Source: Bacteroidia bacterium
GTDB lineage: Bacteria; Bacteroidota; Bacteroidia; M30B66
Direction of reading: 5' to 3'
DNA: 64,000 nt
Assembly: GCA_018401705.1 (NCBI GenBank)
Contig: JAGYKL010000019.1
Span: 1 to 64,000, forward strand
Shown here: positions 36,434 through 45,493 of the stretch, in pieces
How the letters are laid out: every line of letters begins with the position of its first letter
Numbering within the stretch: position 1 is the first letter of the stretch
Program-made: the position numbers and the translations under genes
The notes under the pieces: model-generated
Seen by the model: the letters and a program-made list of their open reading frames with translations, nothing else
Database searches by the model: none
What the model was told of the DNA's origin: nothing

Positions 36434-37395
36434 ATTCCTTGAATCCAGCGATATGTTTGTAGAAGTCCTTCGTCTAAAGATGTTTTGGATTTCCAAGCCA
36501 AAAGTCTTTTTGCTTTTTCAGCAGTTCCAACTCTTCTTGTTACTTCCTCGTAATATCCAAAATCTGAGTAGGGAATAAACAATGGTTTAAATTCATCGTT
36601 AGGCCTTACCATTTTATGGATTTTCTTAGCCAAATCAATTACACTTATTTCCTCGTTTTCAGAACTGCAAAAGTTCCAGATTTCATTAGTTTGGGTTTGA
36701 TTGTTAATCAAGCTTACGATTCCTGAAATCAAATCGTCAATGAAAATATAAGTTCTAGTTTGAGTTCCATCACCATGAATTTCGGGCGATTCTTTTCTCA
36801 TTGCTTTTTCGAGGAACACTTGCTGTGGTCCGCTTCTCCAGCCAGATGACATACCTGGTCCATAACATCCGAAAAAGCGCATTATCTGAAATTTTAGTCC
36901 CTTGGCACGACCAGCTGCGGCTAATCGCATTTCTGTAATTAGCTTACTTCCAGCATAAGTCCAACGTTTGTTTAAGCTGCTCCCAATGACACAATCACTT
37001 TCTTCATGAAATGGAATGTTTGGGTTTTTGCCATAAACATCACTTGTTGAAGCAAACAATAGCAAACTATTTTTTTTTATTGCAAAGTTGATGACGGCTT
37101 CACTAGTGTTGATGTTATTTTGTAATGTTTCGTAACCTGAACTATAGCGAGGGATTTTTTCAGAAGCCAAATGAATAATGATGTCTACAGGAGCTAAAAT
37201 AAGATTCTCAATATTAACTGCATCTGATTCAATAAAATTAAAACCTTTTTGACCTGAGAAAGAATTCATTTTTGAGGCATTTCCGTAACTGAGGTTATCA
37301 ATTCCGGTAACTCTATAACCTTTCGATAGAAGAGTCATGGTTAAATGCGAGCCAATAAATCCTGCACAACCTGTAATTACTATGTGTTGATTCAT
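36430..37395 (-). CDS. NAD-dependent epimerase/dehydratase (NDP-sugar type)
   Basis: 321 residues, extended short-chain dehydrogenase. The NAD site is VITGCAGFIGSHLTMTLL at the N-terminus. The catalytic Ser is in LLFASTSDVYG. The usual YxxxK appears as YAGSKLITE (Tyr and Lys four apart). The substrate-side motif IMRFFGCYGPGM is also present. It probably interconverts or dehydrates a nucleotide sugar for surface glycan synthesis. It overlaps uvrC (ATGA at 37392-37395) and the glycosyltransferase (ATGA), so all are translated from one message. Confidence 0.92.
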   Translation of the reverse strand: MNQHIVITGCAGFIGSHLTMTLLSKGYRVTGIDNLSYGNASKMNSFSGQKGFNFIESDAVNIENLILAPVDIIIHLASEKIPRYSSGYETLQNNINTSEAVINFAIKKNSLLLFASTSDVYGKNPNIPFHEESDCVIGSSLNKRWTYAGSKLITEMRLAAAGRAKGLKFQIMRFFGCYGPGMSSGWRSGPQQVFLEKAMRKESPEIHGDGTQTRTYIFIDDLISGIVSLINNQTQTNEIWNFCSSENEEISVIDLAKKIHKMVRPNDEFKPLFIPYSDFGYYEEVTRRVGTAEKAKRLLAWKSKTSLDEGLLQTYRWIQGI

Positions 37396-39209
37396 GAATT
37401 CTCAGGTTTAATGCTATTAAAGTACTGATACACTTTTTCGGCTCGGCTTGCTCCTACAGATGCACTGAGTTCATTAAGCGTTAATTTACTAATCTTTGAT
37501 ACAGAGCGAAAGTCAGACAGCAGTTTTTCTGCGGTGCTTTTTCCGATACCTTCAATATTATTGAGTTCAGTTTGAAGGGTGCCTTTGTCTCGTCGGTTTC
37601 TGTGATGAGTTATCCCGAAGCGATGAGCCTCATTTCTAAGTTGCTGAATGAGTTTTAAAGATTCACTCTTTTTATCAATGTATAAAGGGTATGAATCGTC
37701 AGGGAAATAGATTTCTTCCAGTCTTTTTGCAATTCCAATGATGGTGATTTTGCCTCTCAAGCCAAGCTTGTCGAGAGCGGCTACTGAAGCACTTAGCTGT
37801 CCTTTTCCTCCATCAATTATTATTAATTGAGGTAAAGGTTCATCTTCATTTAGTAATCGCGAATATCTTCTGCCTAGAACTTCTTCCATGGTGGCAAAGT
37901 CATTAGCTCCTTCTACCGTTTTAACATTGTAATGCCGGTAATCTTTTTTGCTGGGCTTCGCTTCTTTAAAACATACCATAGCCGAAACCGGGTAAGTTCC
38001 TTGGAGATTTGAATTGTCGAAACACTCAATATGTCGAGGTAATTCAGGCATTCTCAAATCTTTTTTGAGTTGCTCAAGAATACGTTTTGTATGTCTCTCA
38101 GGGTCAACTAATTCAATTTGTTTGCTCTTTTCTCGAATGTAGTTACTTACATTTCGCTCGCTTAATTCTAATAGTTTCTTTTTATCACCCCTCTGGGGGA
38201 TTGTTACTTGAATTGAATCATCCTCAAAATCGGGAAGAATTGGAGCAATGATTTCTTTAGCATTACTTTCAAAACGGAGACGCATTTCGGCAATGCCAAT
38301 TGAAAGGAGCTCTTCGGGACTTTCATCCATACGTTTCTTCAATTCGATTGTATGACCTTGAACAATACTACCATCCAAAACTCTCAAGTAATTGATGTAA
38401 GCAACTTTCTCTTCACAATAAATTGAGAAGACGTCTACATTGCTAATTGAAGGGTTCACTATGGTTGATTTGCTTTTGAATTTTTCAAGTAACTCAAGTC
38501 GCTCTTTCAGTTCTTGAGCTTGCTCATATCTATATTCAGCAGCATGTTCCATCATTCTTTCGCGCAAAGTTTTGATGAGCTCAGAAATGTTGCCTTTAAT
38601 AATCTTTCTAATATCATCAATGGTGGCGAGGTATTCTGGTTCAGACTGATAGCCTACACATGGAGCAAGACAGTTTTTAATATGGTATTCTAGACAAACC
38701 TTAAACTTTCCAGCAGCAATTGCTTTAGGTTCTAAAGCAAGGCTACAGGTTCTTCTCGGATAAAGTGTTTTGATAAAATCAAGAAGTGTTCTCATGATTT
38801 TCACAGAAGGGTAGGGGCCAAAATACTCAGATCCGTCTTTTATTATCCTGCGGGTTGGAAAAACCCGCGGAAAGGATTCCTTTTTTATACAAATCCAAGG
38901 AAAGCTTTTATCGTCTTTTAAAGCGACATTGTATCTGGGTTGATACTTTTTAATAAGGTTATTCTCTAGTAATAATGCATCTAATTCAGTTTCAACAACG
39001 ATGGTTCTTATATCAGTAATCTTAGAAACTAGAACACGCGTTTTACCACTATCGTGATGTTCTTTTGTGAAGTAGGAACTCACTCTTTTTTTTAAGCTTT
39101 TTGCTTTTCCTACATAGAGAATTACACCTTCATGATTATAAAACTGATAAACTCCGGGTTTTTCTGGTAAAGACTTTAATATCGTTTGAACATGTTCGCT
39201 CGCATTCAT
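37392..39209 (-). CDS. uvrC: Excinuclease ABC subunit C
   Basis: 605 residues, full length. The GIY-YIG nuclease domain is at the N-terminus (GVYQFYNHEGVILYVGKAKSLKKRV). A Cys-rich segment follows (CLEYHIKNCLAPCVGY), then a UVR motif (YRYEQAQELKERLELLEKF), the RNase H-like second nuclease (CFDNSNLQGTYPVSAMVCF, IIIDGGKGQLSA) and a C-terminal tandem HhH (LNNIEGIGKSTAEKLL). UvrC makes both incisions in nucleotide excision repair. It leads an operon with sugar-modifying genes, to which it has no obvious functional link. Confidence 0.97.
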   Translation of the reverse strand: MNASEHVQTILKSLPEKPGVYQFYNHEGVILYVGKAKSLKKRVSSYFTKEHHDSGKTRVLVSKITDIRTIVVETELDALLLENNLIKKYQPRYNVALKDDKSFPWICIKKESFPRVFPTRRIIKDGSEYFGPYPSVKIMRTLLDFIKTLYPRRTCSLALEPKAIAAGKFKVCLEYHIKNCLAPCVGYQSEPEYLATIDDIRKIIKGNISELIKTLRERMMEHAAEYRYEQAQELKERLELLEKFKSKSTIVNPSISNVDVFSIYCEEKVAYINYLRVLDGSIVQGHTIELKKRMDESPEELLSIGIAEMRLRFESNAKEIIAPILPDFEDDSIQVTIPQRGDKKKLLELSERNVSNYIREKSKQIELVDPERHTKRILEQLKKDLRMPELPRHIECFDNSNLQGTYPVSAMVCFKEAKPSKKDYRHYNVKTVEGANDFATMEEVLGRRYSRLLNEDEPLPQLIIIDGGKGQLSASVAALDKLGLRGKITIIGIAKRLEEIYFPDDSYPLYIDKKSESLKLIQQLRNEAHRFGITHHRNRRDKGTLQTELNNIEGIGKSTAEKLLSDFRSVSKISKLTLNELSASVGASRAEKVYQYFNSIKPENS

Positions 39210-39217
39210 ATTAGGAA

Positions 39218-39225
39218 CAAAGATA
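39218..39225 (-). promoter_or_regulatory. Promoter -7 box of the uvrC operon
   Basis: TATCTTTG on the minus strand, a full TAnnTTTG match, 9 bases before the uvrC ATG, giving a very short leader. The nearest TTG is only 13 bases upstream, so the -33 box is uncertain. No SOS (LexA) box was recognised. Confidence 0.45.
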
Positions 39226-39281
39226 ATTTCATCCTGAACAACAGGATTGTAAAATTGAAATTATATGCTTAAGCAGTTGAA

Positions 39282-41540
39282 TTACCGGCTTCTTCTACCT
39301 CTGGATTTGTTAGATTTATCGCTTCTGTAGCGATCTCTTCCTCCATCTCTTTGTGCAGTTCTGTTTAAAGGAGCATCATTTACCAAGCTAAAATCGAGTT
39401 GCTTTTTAACCAAGTCGGCTCTTTTCACCTGAACAAGAATTTCATCGCCGAGGCGATACCGTTTCTTATATTGTTTTCCAATAATTGAGAAGCTTTCTTC
39501 GTCGAAGAAATAGTAATCATCTTCAATATCCCGAAGGCGAATTAGACCTTCACATTTATTCTCAATGATTTCAACAAAGATTCCCCATTCAGTAACACCA
39601 GAAATAACGCCCTGAAACGATTCTCCAATGCGATCTTTGAGAAATTCTACTTGTTTATACTTTACTGATGACCTTTCAGCTTCTGCCGCCTTTTTTTCTT
39701 GTTCAGAAGAGTGTTTGCAACGATTTTCAAGTTCTGCTTCACTTTCCCAAGACTTTCCATGCATATATGCATCCAATAAACGATGCACCATCACATCTGG
39801 ATATCTTCTAATAGGGGAAGTGAAGTGCGTATAGTATTTAAAACCTAAGCCATAGTGGCCGATATTTTTAGCTGTGTAAATGGCTTTTGCCATTGTTCTA
39901 ATAGCAAGAGTTTCGATAAGATTTGATTCGCCTTTGCCTTTTATTTCCTTCATCAAATCATTCATGTTCGAAGAGATTTCACTTTCCTTACCAAAATTGA
40001 ATTTGTATCCGAATTGTGAAACAAATCGAGAAAACTCCATCAGCTTCTCAGGGTCTGGCTTATCATGAACTCGATATACAAATGGATATTTGTAATCGTG
40101 TTTAGATGATTTATTTGCATCTCTGCCTTTTGTAGCGATAAATTCAGCTACACTGCGGTTTGCCAATAGCATGAAATCTTCGATGAGCATATTGGCTTCT
40201 TTCTGCTCTTTAAAGTAAACTCCTAAAGGCTTGCCTTGCTTATCTAGCTTGAATTTTACTTCTACTTTGTCAAAAGCAATTGAGCCTTTTCTAAACCTTT
40301 GTTCACGTAGAATTGATGCAAGTCTGTTAAGAGTTAGCACTTCATCTTTAAGTTCTCCTTCGCCTGTTTCAATTATTTTTTGAGCATCCTCATACGCGAA
40401 GCGTTTGATAGACCTTATAACAGTGCGACCAAACCAACTGTCAATCACCTTAGCTTCATCGTCAATTTCAAAAACAGCCGAATAGGTAAGTTTGTCTTCA
40501 TCGGGGCGCAAGGAGCAAACTCCGTTTGACAAATGTTCAGGTAACATCGGCACAACCCTGTCTACTAAATACACAGATGTTGCTCTGTTGTATGCTTCCT
40601 CTTCGAGAATAGAACCTGGTTTTACATAATGCGAAACATCGGCTATATGAATTCCTATTTCCCAATTGCCGTTTTCCAGCTTTCTTATAGAAAGTGCATC
40701 ATCAAAGTCTTTTGCATCAACAGGGTCAATTGTAAATGTGGTAATTCCTCTAAAATCTCTTCGTTTCTTTATTTCGGCTTCAGGAATTTCCATCGGGATT
40801 TTAGCTGCGTCTTGCTCAACTTCATCTGAGAATTCATATGGAAGCCCGTAATCCAACATGATGGCATTCATTTCCACATTGTTGTCGCCCGGAGCTCCTA
40901 GCACTTTAACTACCTGACCAAAAGGATTTTTAGCCTGATCGGGCCAGTCGAGCATTCGCACAAGTACTTTGTCATTATTTTTTGCACCCTTTAAATCACT
41001 TAGTGGGACAAAAATATCAATAGGCATTTTGTTACTATCGGGAACGACAAAAGCAAACTTTGCGCTCATTTGAACAATGCCTACGAATTCGGTTTTGGCT
41101 CTTTCTAGTATTTCAACAACCTCGCCTTCAAGCTTTTTTCCTTTTCTTCTTGCGAAAAGATGCACTCTTACTTTATCTCCGTTGAGAGAATTTAGTTTGT
41201 AGCTTTCTCGAATATAGACATCCTCGGTAGAGTCTATACTTTTAACATAGCCAGCACCAGAATTGGTGAGGTCCATAATTCCATCAATAAAACTGCTTCC
41301 CATGCTGGTAAATCTGAACTTACCAGGTTCTGGCTCAGCAAGCTGCATGTTGTTAACCAATGCATCAAGAATCTCCATTACACGAACCCTTTCTTCAGGG
41401 TCGTTTAAGAATAATGCTTCGCAAACTTCTTTATATGAATGGGCTTTTCCCGGGGCCGATTTAAAAAAATTAAGCACATCTTCAAGCAAAAGCTTGGCAA
41501 GCACTTTATCGGATTTGTGTTTTTTTTTCTTTGATTTCAT
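39282..41540 (-). CDS. rnr: Ribonuclease R
   Basis: 752 residues. A Lys-rich N-terminus precedes a winged-helix region, then cold-shock/OB domains and the RNB catalytic core (about 270-600). The core has the aspartate cluster DPVDAKDFDDALSI and the late motifs NIGHYGLGFKYYTHFTSPIRRYPD. An S1 domain follows (FQGVISGVTEWGIFVEI), with a basic tail (RDRYRSDKSNKSRGRRSR). This is a 3'-5' hydrolytic exoribonuclease that degrades structured RNA and takes part in rRNA and tmRNA quality control. A single gene with no close partner on its strand. Confidence 0.96.
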   Translation of the reverse strand: MKSKKKKHKSDKVLAKLLLEDVLNFFKSAPGKAHSYKEVCEALFLNDPEERVRVMEILDALVNNMQLAEPEPGKFRFTSMGSSFIDGIMDLTNSGAGYVKSIDSTEDVYIRESYKLNSLNGDKVRVHLFARRKGKKLEGEVVEILERAKTEFVGIVQMSAKFAFVVPDSNKMPIDIFVPLSDLKGAKNNDKVLVRMLDWPDQAKNPFGQVVKVLGAPGDNNVEMNAIMLDYGLPYEFSDEVEQDAAKIPMEIPEAEIKKRRDFRGITTFTIDPVDAKDFDDALSIRKLENGNWEIGIHIADVSHYVKPGSILEEEAYNRATSVYLVDRVVPMLPEHLSNGVCSLRPDEDKLTYSAVFEIDDEAKVIDSWFGRTVIRSIKRFAYEDAQKIIETGEGELKDEVLTLNRLASILREQRFRKGSIAFDKVEVKFKLDKQGKPLGVYFKEQKEANMLIEDFMLLANRSVAEFIATKGRDANKSSKHDYKYPFVYRVHDKPDPEKLMEFSRFVSQFGYKFNFGKESEISSNMNDLMKEIKGKGESNLIETLAIRTMAKAIYTAKNIGHYGLGFKYYTHFTSPIRRYPDVMVHRLLDAYMHGKSWESEAELENRCKHSSEQEKKAAEAERSSVKYKQVEFLKDRIGESFQGVISGVTEWGIFVEIIENKCEGLIRLRDIEDDYYFFDEESFSIIGKQYKKRYRLGDEILVQVKRADLVKKQLDFSLVNDAPLNRTAQRDGGRDRYRSDKSNKSRGRRSR

Positions 41541-41713
41541 GTTTCACTAAAATAGCTATCGCTCAAGAACATACTTCAGTTTGCACAAAAAGATGTTCAC
41601 GTGTTTCTCACAGAAAGAATTTATTGGAGAATGAACGTAGAAAGATAGCCTTTAAGATGACTTACGTTCTATTGAGGCTGCAAAGGTAATGAAATCAGAA
41701 TTGGAAGAAACGA

Positions 41714-42451
41714 TTACCTCATTTTCGCTTGTCCACCTGTTGCCATTTCAGGACCTCCAAGAAGAACGTAGAAAGAAACATTTACTCCAACTACTGCATT
41801 CTTAGTTCCAGGTCTTACAAATTCCTTAATAACGCCTTTGTCAATATCTTGTAAAGAGTAGTTTAAGTTCAGCATGGCATTCATGTGAAACTTAGGCGAA
41901 AAACGGGCTAGTATACCAAGACCTAATTGAGCAGAAATGTCCATTGATTCGAAACAAGATTTAGTGTCAACTCGGTCAGAGATTAAAGCTGTATTACTCA
42001 AGCTGTCCAGGAAAAGAGCTGTTGAACTTGATTTTTGAAGTAACCCGAATTGAGGTCCTGCTGTTAGAATAAATGCAGAGTTAGCAATCTCTAAACTTCC
42101 ATTGTATCTATAAAGCACAGGAATTTGAATGTACTCTGTTTCTGTATAGTATTTAGCTGAAGGTAAACGAAGATACTCTTCGGAAGTTGTGTATTTTTGA
42201 CCTTGTTGCGAAACAAAGATTCCGGTTCTTAATCCGTGTCTTGCATGAAACCCATAACCAATTTGAGCTCCGTAAGCAAAATTGTAAGTGCCTTCAAAAT
42301 CCAATGCAGCTCCTTCATCATTGTCAATTTTATTAAGCAACCAAGTGTTTTGAAACTGAAAGGATGGTCCAAATTCAAAGCCTTTTTGTGCAAAAGTCTC
42401 AAAAGTTATAAGTAATGAAAATACTAAGGTTAGACGAAACAGTGAGTTCAT
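41714..42451 (-). CDS. PorT-like outer-membrane beta-barrel protein
   Basis: About 245 residues from MNSLFRLTLVFSLLITFETFAQ. The track start at 42472 is unlikely, because the predicted promoter puts the transcript start near 42468. After the signal peptide comes an eight-strand-like barrel with alternating hydrophobic strands (FEFGPSFQFQNTWLLNK, AYGAQIGYGF, GLRTGIFVSQQGQKY, FILTAGPQFGLLQK). This is the outer-membrane beta-barrel domain that includes PorT of the T9SS. Such paralogues are numerous and this one need not be PorT itself. Confidence 0.8.
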   Translation of the reverse strand: MNSLFRLTLVFSLLITFETFAQKGFEFGPSFQFQNTWLLNKIDNDEGAALDFEGTYNFAYGAQIGYGFHARHGLRTGIFVSQQGQKYTTSEEYLRLPSAKYYTETEYIQIPVLYRYNGSLEIANSAFILTAGPQFGLLQKSSSTALFLDSLSNTALISDRVDTKSCFESMDISAQLGLGILARFSPKFHMNAMLNLNYSLQDIDKGVIKEFVRPGTKNAVVGVNVSFYVLLGGPEMATGGQAKMR

Positions 42452-42474
42452 TATATAGGATTTAGTTTTCAATA

Positions 42475-42508
42475 CAAAGCTAAAAGAAATTTATGCGGAA
42501 AAATTCAA
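42475..42508 (-). promoter_or_regulatory. Promoter of the PorT-like gene
   Basis: Minus strand TTG, 23 bases, TAGCTTTG. Full -7 match, 24 bases before the ATG at 42451. It supports that start over the one at 42472. Confidence 0.5.
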
Positions 42509-42564
42509 CTATGTCATGCTTATTAATGTTTTTACGCTTAACACATTCTAAATAATTTTTTCAA

Positions 42565-44220
42565 ATGGATAACTTTTCTTCATTGCACCGTTTCGATTAT
42601 ATTCAAAAAGCTGAAAATGAGTTGTTTGATTTGATAGTAATTGGCGGAGGAATAACTGGGGCTGGTGTAGCTCTTGATGCCGCTACCCGAGGTTTAAAAG
42701 TTGCACTCATTGAAAAGGAGGATTTTGCTTCAGGAACGAGCTCTAAATCAACTAAACTTATTCATGGAGGATTGCGATATCTAAAACAATTGCAGTTTGG
42801 AGTTGTGCATAAAACGGGTGTTGAAAGAGCAATTCTGTATAAAAATGCTAGGCATCTAGTGCGTCCCGAACCTATGTTATTACCAGTTATCAAAGGAGGC
42901 TCTCTTGGTAAATTTTCTACGCGAATTGCTCTTTGGATATATGAAACATTGGCAGGAGTACCCATAAATGAGAGGTTTAAAATGCTTAGCCCTGAAGCAA
43001 CTTTGCTTGCTGAACCATTGTTAGATGAAACACGCTTGCTAGGTTCTGCTGTTTATACCGAATACCGCACCGACGATGCCAGGCTCACAATATCAGTAAT
43101 TAAAACAGCTGTCCAAAAGGGAGCAACATGTCTTAATTATACCGAACTTGAAAGTCTCGTTTATAAAGATGAGAGAGTTTCTGGTGTTAAAGTAATAGAT
43201 AAAGTAGGCAATCGTCGCTTTTCTATCAAAGCTACGGCAGTTATTAATGCAGCTGGTCCATGGGTCGATGTAGTAAGAAATCTAGATGAAAAGGTTTCAG
43301 GAAAGCATCTGGTATTAAGTAAAGGAGTTCATGTTGTTGTTAATTATGATAAATTCCCAGTTAAACAATCTGTTTATTTTGATACTCCCGACAAGAGAAT
43401 GGTTTTCGCAATTCCCCGAGGAAAAATCACCTACATTGGAACAACAGATACCTTACACAATGCAAAACCTGATGAGGCAAAAATTTCGAAATCAGACATT
43501 GATTATCTTATAAATGCCTGTAATGCTTTGTTTTCAAATGTAAAGTTGAATACTGAAGACGTTATTTCATCTTGGACGGGACTTAGGCCACTTATTGGGG
43601 AGGAGGGAAAAGGGACGTCTGAATTATCAAGAAAAGATGAGGTTTTTGTCTCTCAATCGGGACTTATTTCAATTGCGGGAGGTAAATTGACGGGTTATCG
43701 TGTTATGGCTGAAACGGTTATTAATACATTACTAAGAAGAAGTGATTTTGAACAATTCAAGAATGTAGAATCACAAACAAAGAATCTGATTTTGTTGGGT
43801 GGTGAATTCAACGATGAAAAAGAAATTGAGCGGTTTTTTGAGCAGCAAGTAGGAGAAGCTAAGCAAATTGGAGCTTCTCCTAAATTAATTGCGGATTGGG
43901 TAAAAAGATACGGAAGAGAAACAGAGAAGATAGTTGAATATGCATTTAGTTTATGGCCTTTAACTGAAAACAAACAATTAGTTCCATTATTGGCGGAGTT
44001 GCATTTTTGTATTAAGGAAGAGGCCGTTTATCACCCCAATGATTTTTGGATTCGGCGAACAGGTAAATTGTTTTTTGAATTTCCTGCTTTGCAGGAGGAA
44101 TTTGAAAGTGTTTTTGGAGAAATGTCAAACTTGTTGAACTATTCTGATCAAGTTAAAAGAGAGTTTTCATATGCTTTTTTTGCAGAAATGGATGCAGTAA
44201 AGCCAAATTCTGAAGTTTGA
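42565..44220 (+). CDS. glpD: FAD-dependent glycerol-3-phosphate dehydrogenase
   Basis: 551 residues. The FAD site is LIVIGGGITGAGVALDAATRG near the N-terminus, followed by the family signature GTSSKSTKLIHGGLRYLKQ. Also present are INAAGPWVD, YIGTTDT, and SWTGLRPL with IAGGKLTGYR near the C-terminal FAD contacts. GlpD oxidises glycerol-3-phosphate to dihydroxyacetone phosphate at the membrane and feeds electrons to menaquinone. No glpF or glpK is nearby. Stop at 44220, 27 bases before the next ATG, so the desaturase-type gene may be cotranscribed. Confidence 0.95.
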   Translation: MDNFSSLHRFDYIQKAENELFDLIVIGGGITGAGVALDAATRGLKVALIEKEDFASGTSSKSTKLIHGGLRYLKQLQFGVVHKTGVERAILYKNARHLVRPEPMLLPVIKGGSLGKFSTRIALWIYETLAGVPINERFKMLSPEATLLAEPLLDETRLLGSAVYTEYRTDDARLTISVIKTAVQKGATCLNYTELESLVYKDERVSGVKVIDKVGNRRFSIKATAVINAAGPWVDVVRNLDEKVSGKHLVLSKGVHVVVNYDKFPVKQSVYFDTPDKRMVFAIPRGKITYIGTTDTLHNAKPDEAKISKSDIDYLINACNALFSNVKLNTEDVISSWTGLRPLIGEEGKGTSELSRKDEVFVSQSGLISIAGGKLTGYRVMAETVINTLLRRSDFEQFKNVESQTKNLILLGGEFNDEKEIERFFEQQVGEAKQIGASPKLIADWVKRYGRETEKIVEYAFSLWPLTENKQLVPLLAELHFCIKEEAVYHPNDFWIRRTGKLFFEFPALQEEFESVFGEMSNLLNYSDQVKREFSYAFFAEMDAVKPNSEV

Positions 44221-44247
44221 GAAGTACAAAAAGCTATTTTTGCGGCA

Positions 44248-45229
44248 ATGGAAGCATTACTACTTCTTTTTCAGCACCTGTTATGTTAATCTTGATTCTA
44301 GGAGAAGCTGGTTTACAGCCACTTCCATAATAGACGACTTTACACCACTGGAGATACATTTGTTAACCTTGTATGTGACTTGGAATTTTTAAATGATTTA
44401 TTGTTTAGAGGAACTGCCTTGGCGATTTTGATGTGGACTGCTAGTTTTCAGTAGTTTCTGTAGAGAATAAAAGTTGGGTTTATTGGTTTTTGTTTTTAGC
44501 TCAAGATTTGGCATACTATGTTTTGCATTATGCAGATCATTATTCAAGGTTCTTCTGGGCATCCCATTCTACCCTGTTAGTAGAATTTACTGTAGCTATT
44601 CGCTCATCTGTTTTTCAGCCTTTTTATCATTTCATCTTTTACATCCCTCTAACTTTTTGTGGGATTTGAAGCCTTGGATATTGTTTTTATGTATGCTGCT
44701 TGTCAGGTTTATGACACAGGTACATACAGGTTAGTTGGCAAACTGCATCCATGGTTTGAGTTTGTTTTGTAACTCCTTCTCTCACAGAGTACATACATGC
44801 TTCGAATCCTGTTTATCTCGACAAGAATATGGAGTATGGTTTAATTATTTGGGATAGAATCTTTGGAACATTTCCAGGGAGGAATTGCCAGGGTTAAAGT
44901 AAACTATGGGCTTACTAGTAACATTCATTCTTATCATCCTATAAAAGTTGTCTTCCAACGAGTGGAATGCAATTAGCAAAGACATTAAAAGAACAGATTC
45001 ATTAAATCAAAACTAGCTTTTGTGTTTTGAGGCACTCCCAGTGGAGCGATGATGGATCAGAAAAACGTCAAAACAATTAGGAATCAATGGATTCTGGATC
45101 AAAAGTTCTTGTCCTCAATGATTCAAGATCAAGAACTTGCCTTGAATGGAGATTTTAAAGACATTAATGAAATTTGCAATTTTACTTGCTGATATTCAGT
45201 TGTATAGAGATAAGGGTGTAAGGTTTTGA
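44248..45229 (+). pseudogene. Sterol desaturase/fatty acid hydroxylase family protein, frame disrupted
   Basis: Not in the ORF track as a gene. Frame-hopping translation from the ATG at 44248 gives MEALLLLFSAPVMLILILGEA, then a histidine-box region QDLAYYVLHYADHYSRFFWASH, membrane segments (ORF 44474), GKLHPWFEFVFVTPS, HRVHHASNPVYLDKNMEYG and IIWDRIFGTF. These histidine clusters are the di-iron ligands of the membrane fatty acid hydroxylase superfamily, which hydroxylate or desaturate lipids or carotenoids using O2. At least six indels interrupt it. The 3' end is uncertain (45192 or 45229). It follows glpD closely on the same strand. Confidence 0.75.
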
Positions 45230-45248
45230 TTAATATTTGCTTTAGTGC

Positions 45249-45280
45249 TTGTTTTATTGATAATGTATTTCCTATCTTTG
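45249..45280 (+). promoter_or_regulatory. Promoter of the CTERM protein/exosortase pair
   Basis: TTG, 21 bases, TATCTTTG. Full -7 match, about 40 bases before the ATG at 45321. Confidence 0.55.
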
Positions 45281-45320
45281 TTTTCATAGTAAACAAACCA
45301 AACCAATACCATTATTCACC

Positions 45321-45493
45321 ATGTTTAAAATTTGGCACTAACAATAGGTGTATTTGTAGCATCCGGAGTGGTGTAACGTATTAATGGCAACTCAACTCCT
45401 CCGGGACCAAGTATTCAATCTGATGGCGGTGTGTCATTGCTTGTTGCTGCAGGATACGGTGCGAAGAAAATATACGACGCTCATCAAGAAAAA
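45321..45493 (+). pseudogene. Small secreted protein with a GG/GAKK C-terminal sorting signal, frame disrupted
   Basis: Reading from the ATG at 45321 with two single-base corrections gives MFKI-LALTIGVFVASGVV (signal peptide), a short NSTPPGPSIQSDGG linker, then VSLLVAAGYGAKKIYDAHQEK: a glycine pair, a hydrophobic segment and a basic end. This is the layout of the small Bacteroidota CTERM proteins sometimes annotated PID-CTERM, which are encoded beside an exosortase. Only about 55 residues, with almost no mature domain. A lost stop near 45493 fuses it to the exosortase frame in the ORF track (45431-46084). No other gene of this type was seen. Confidence 0.6.
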
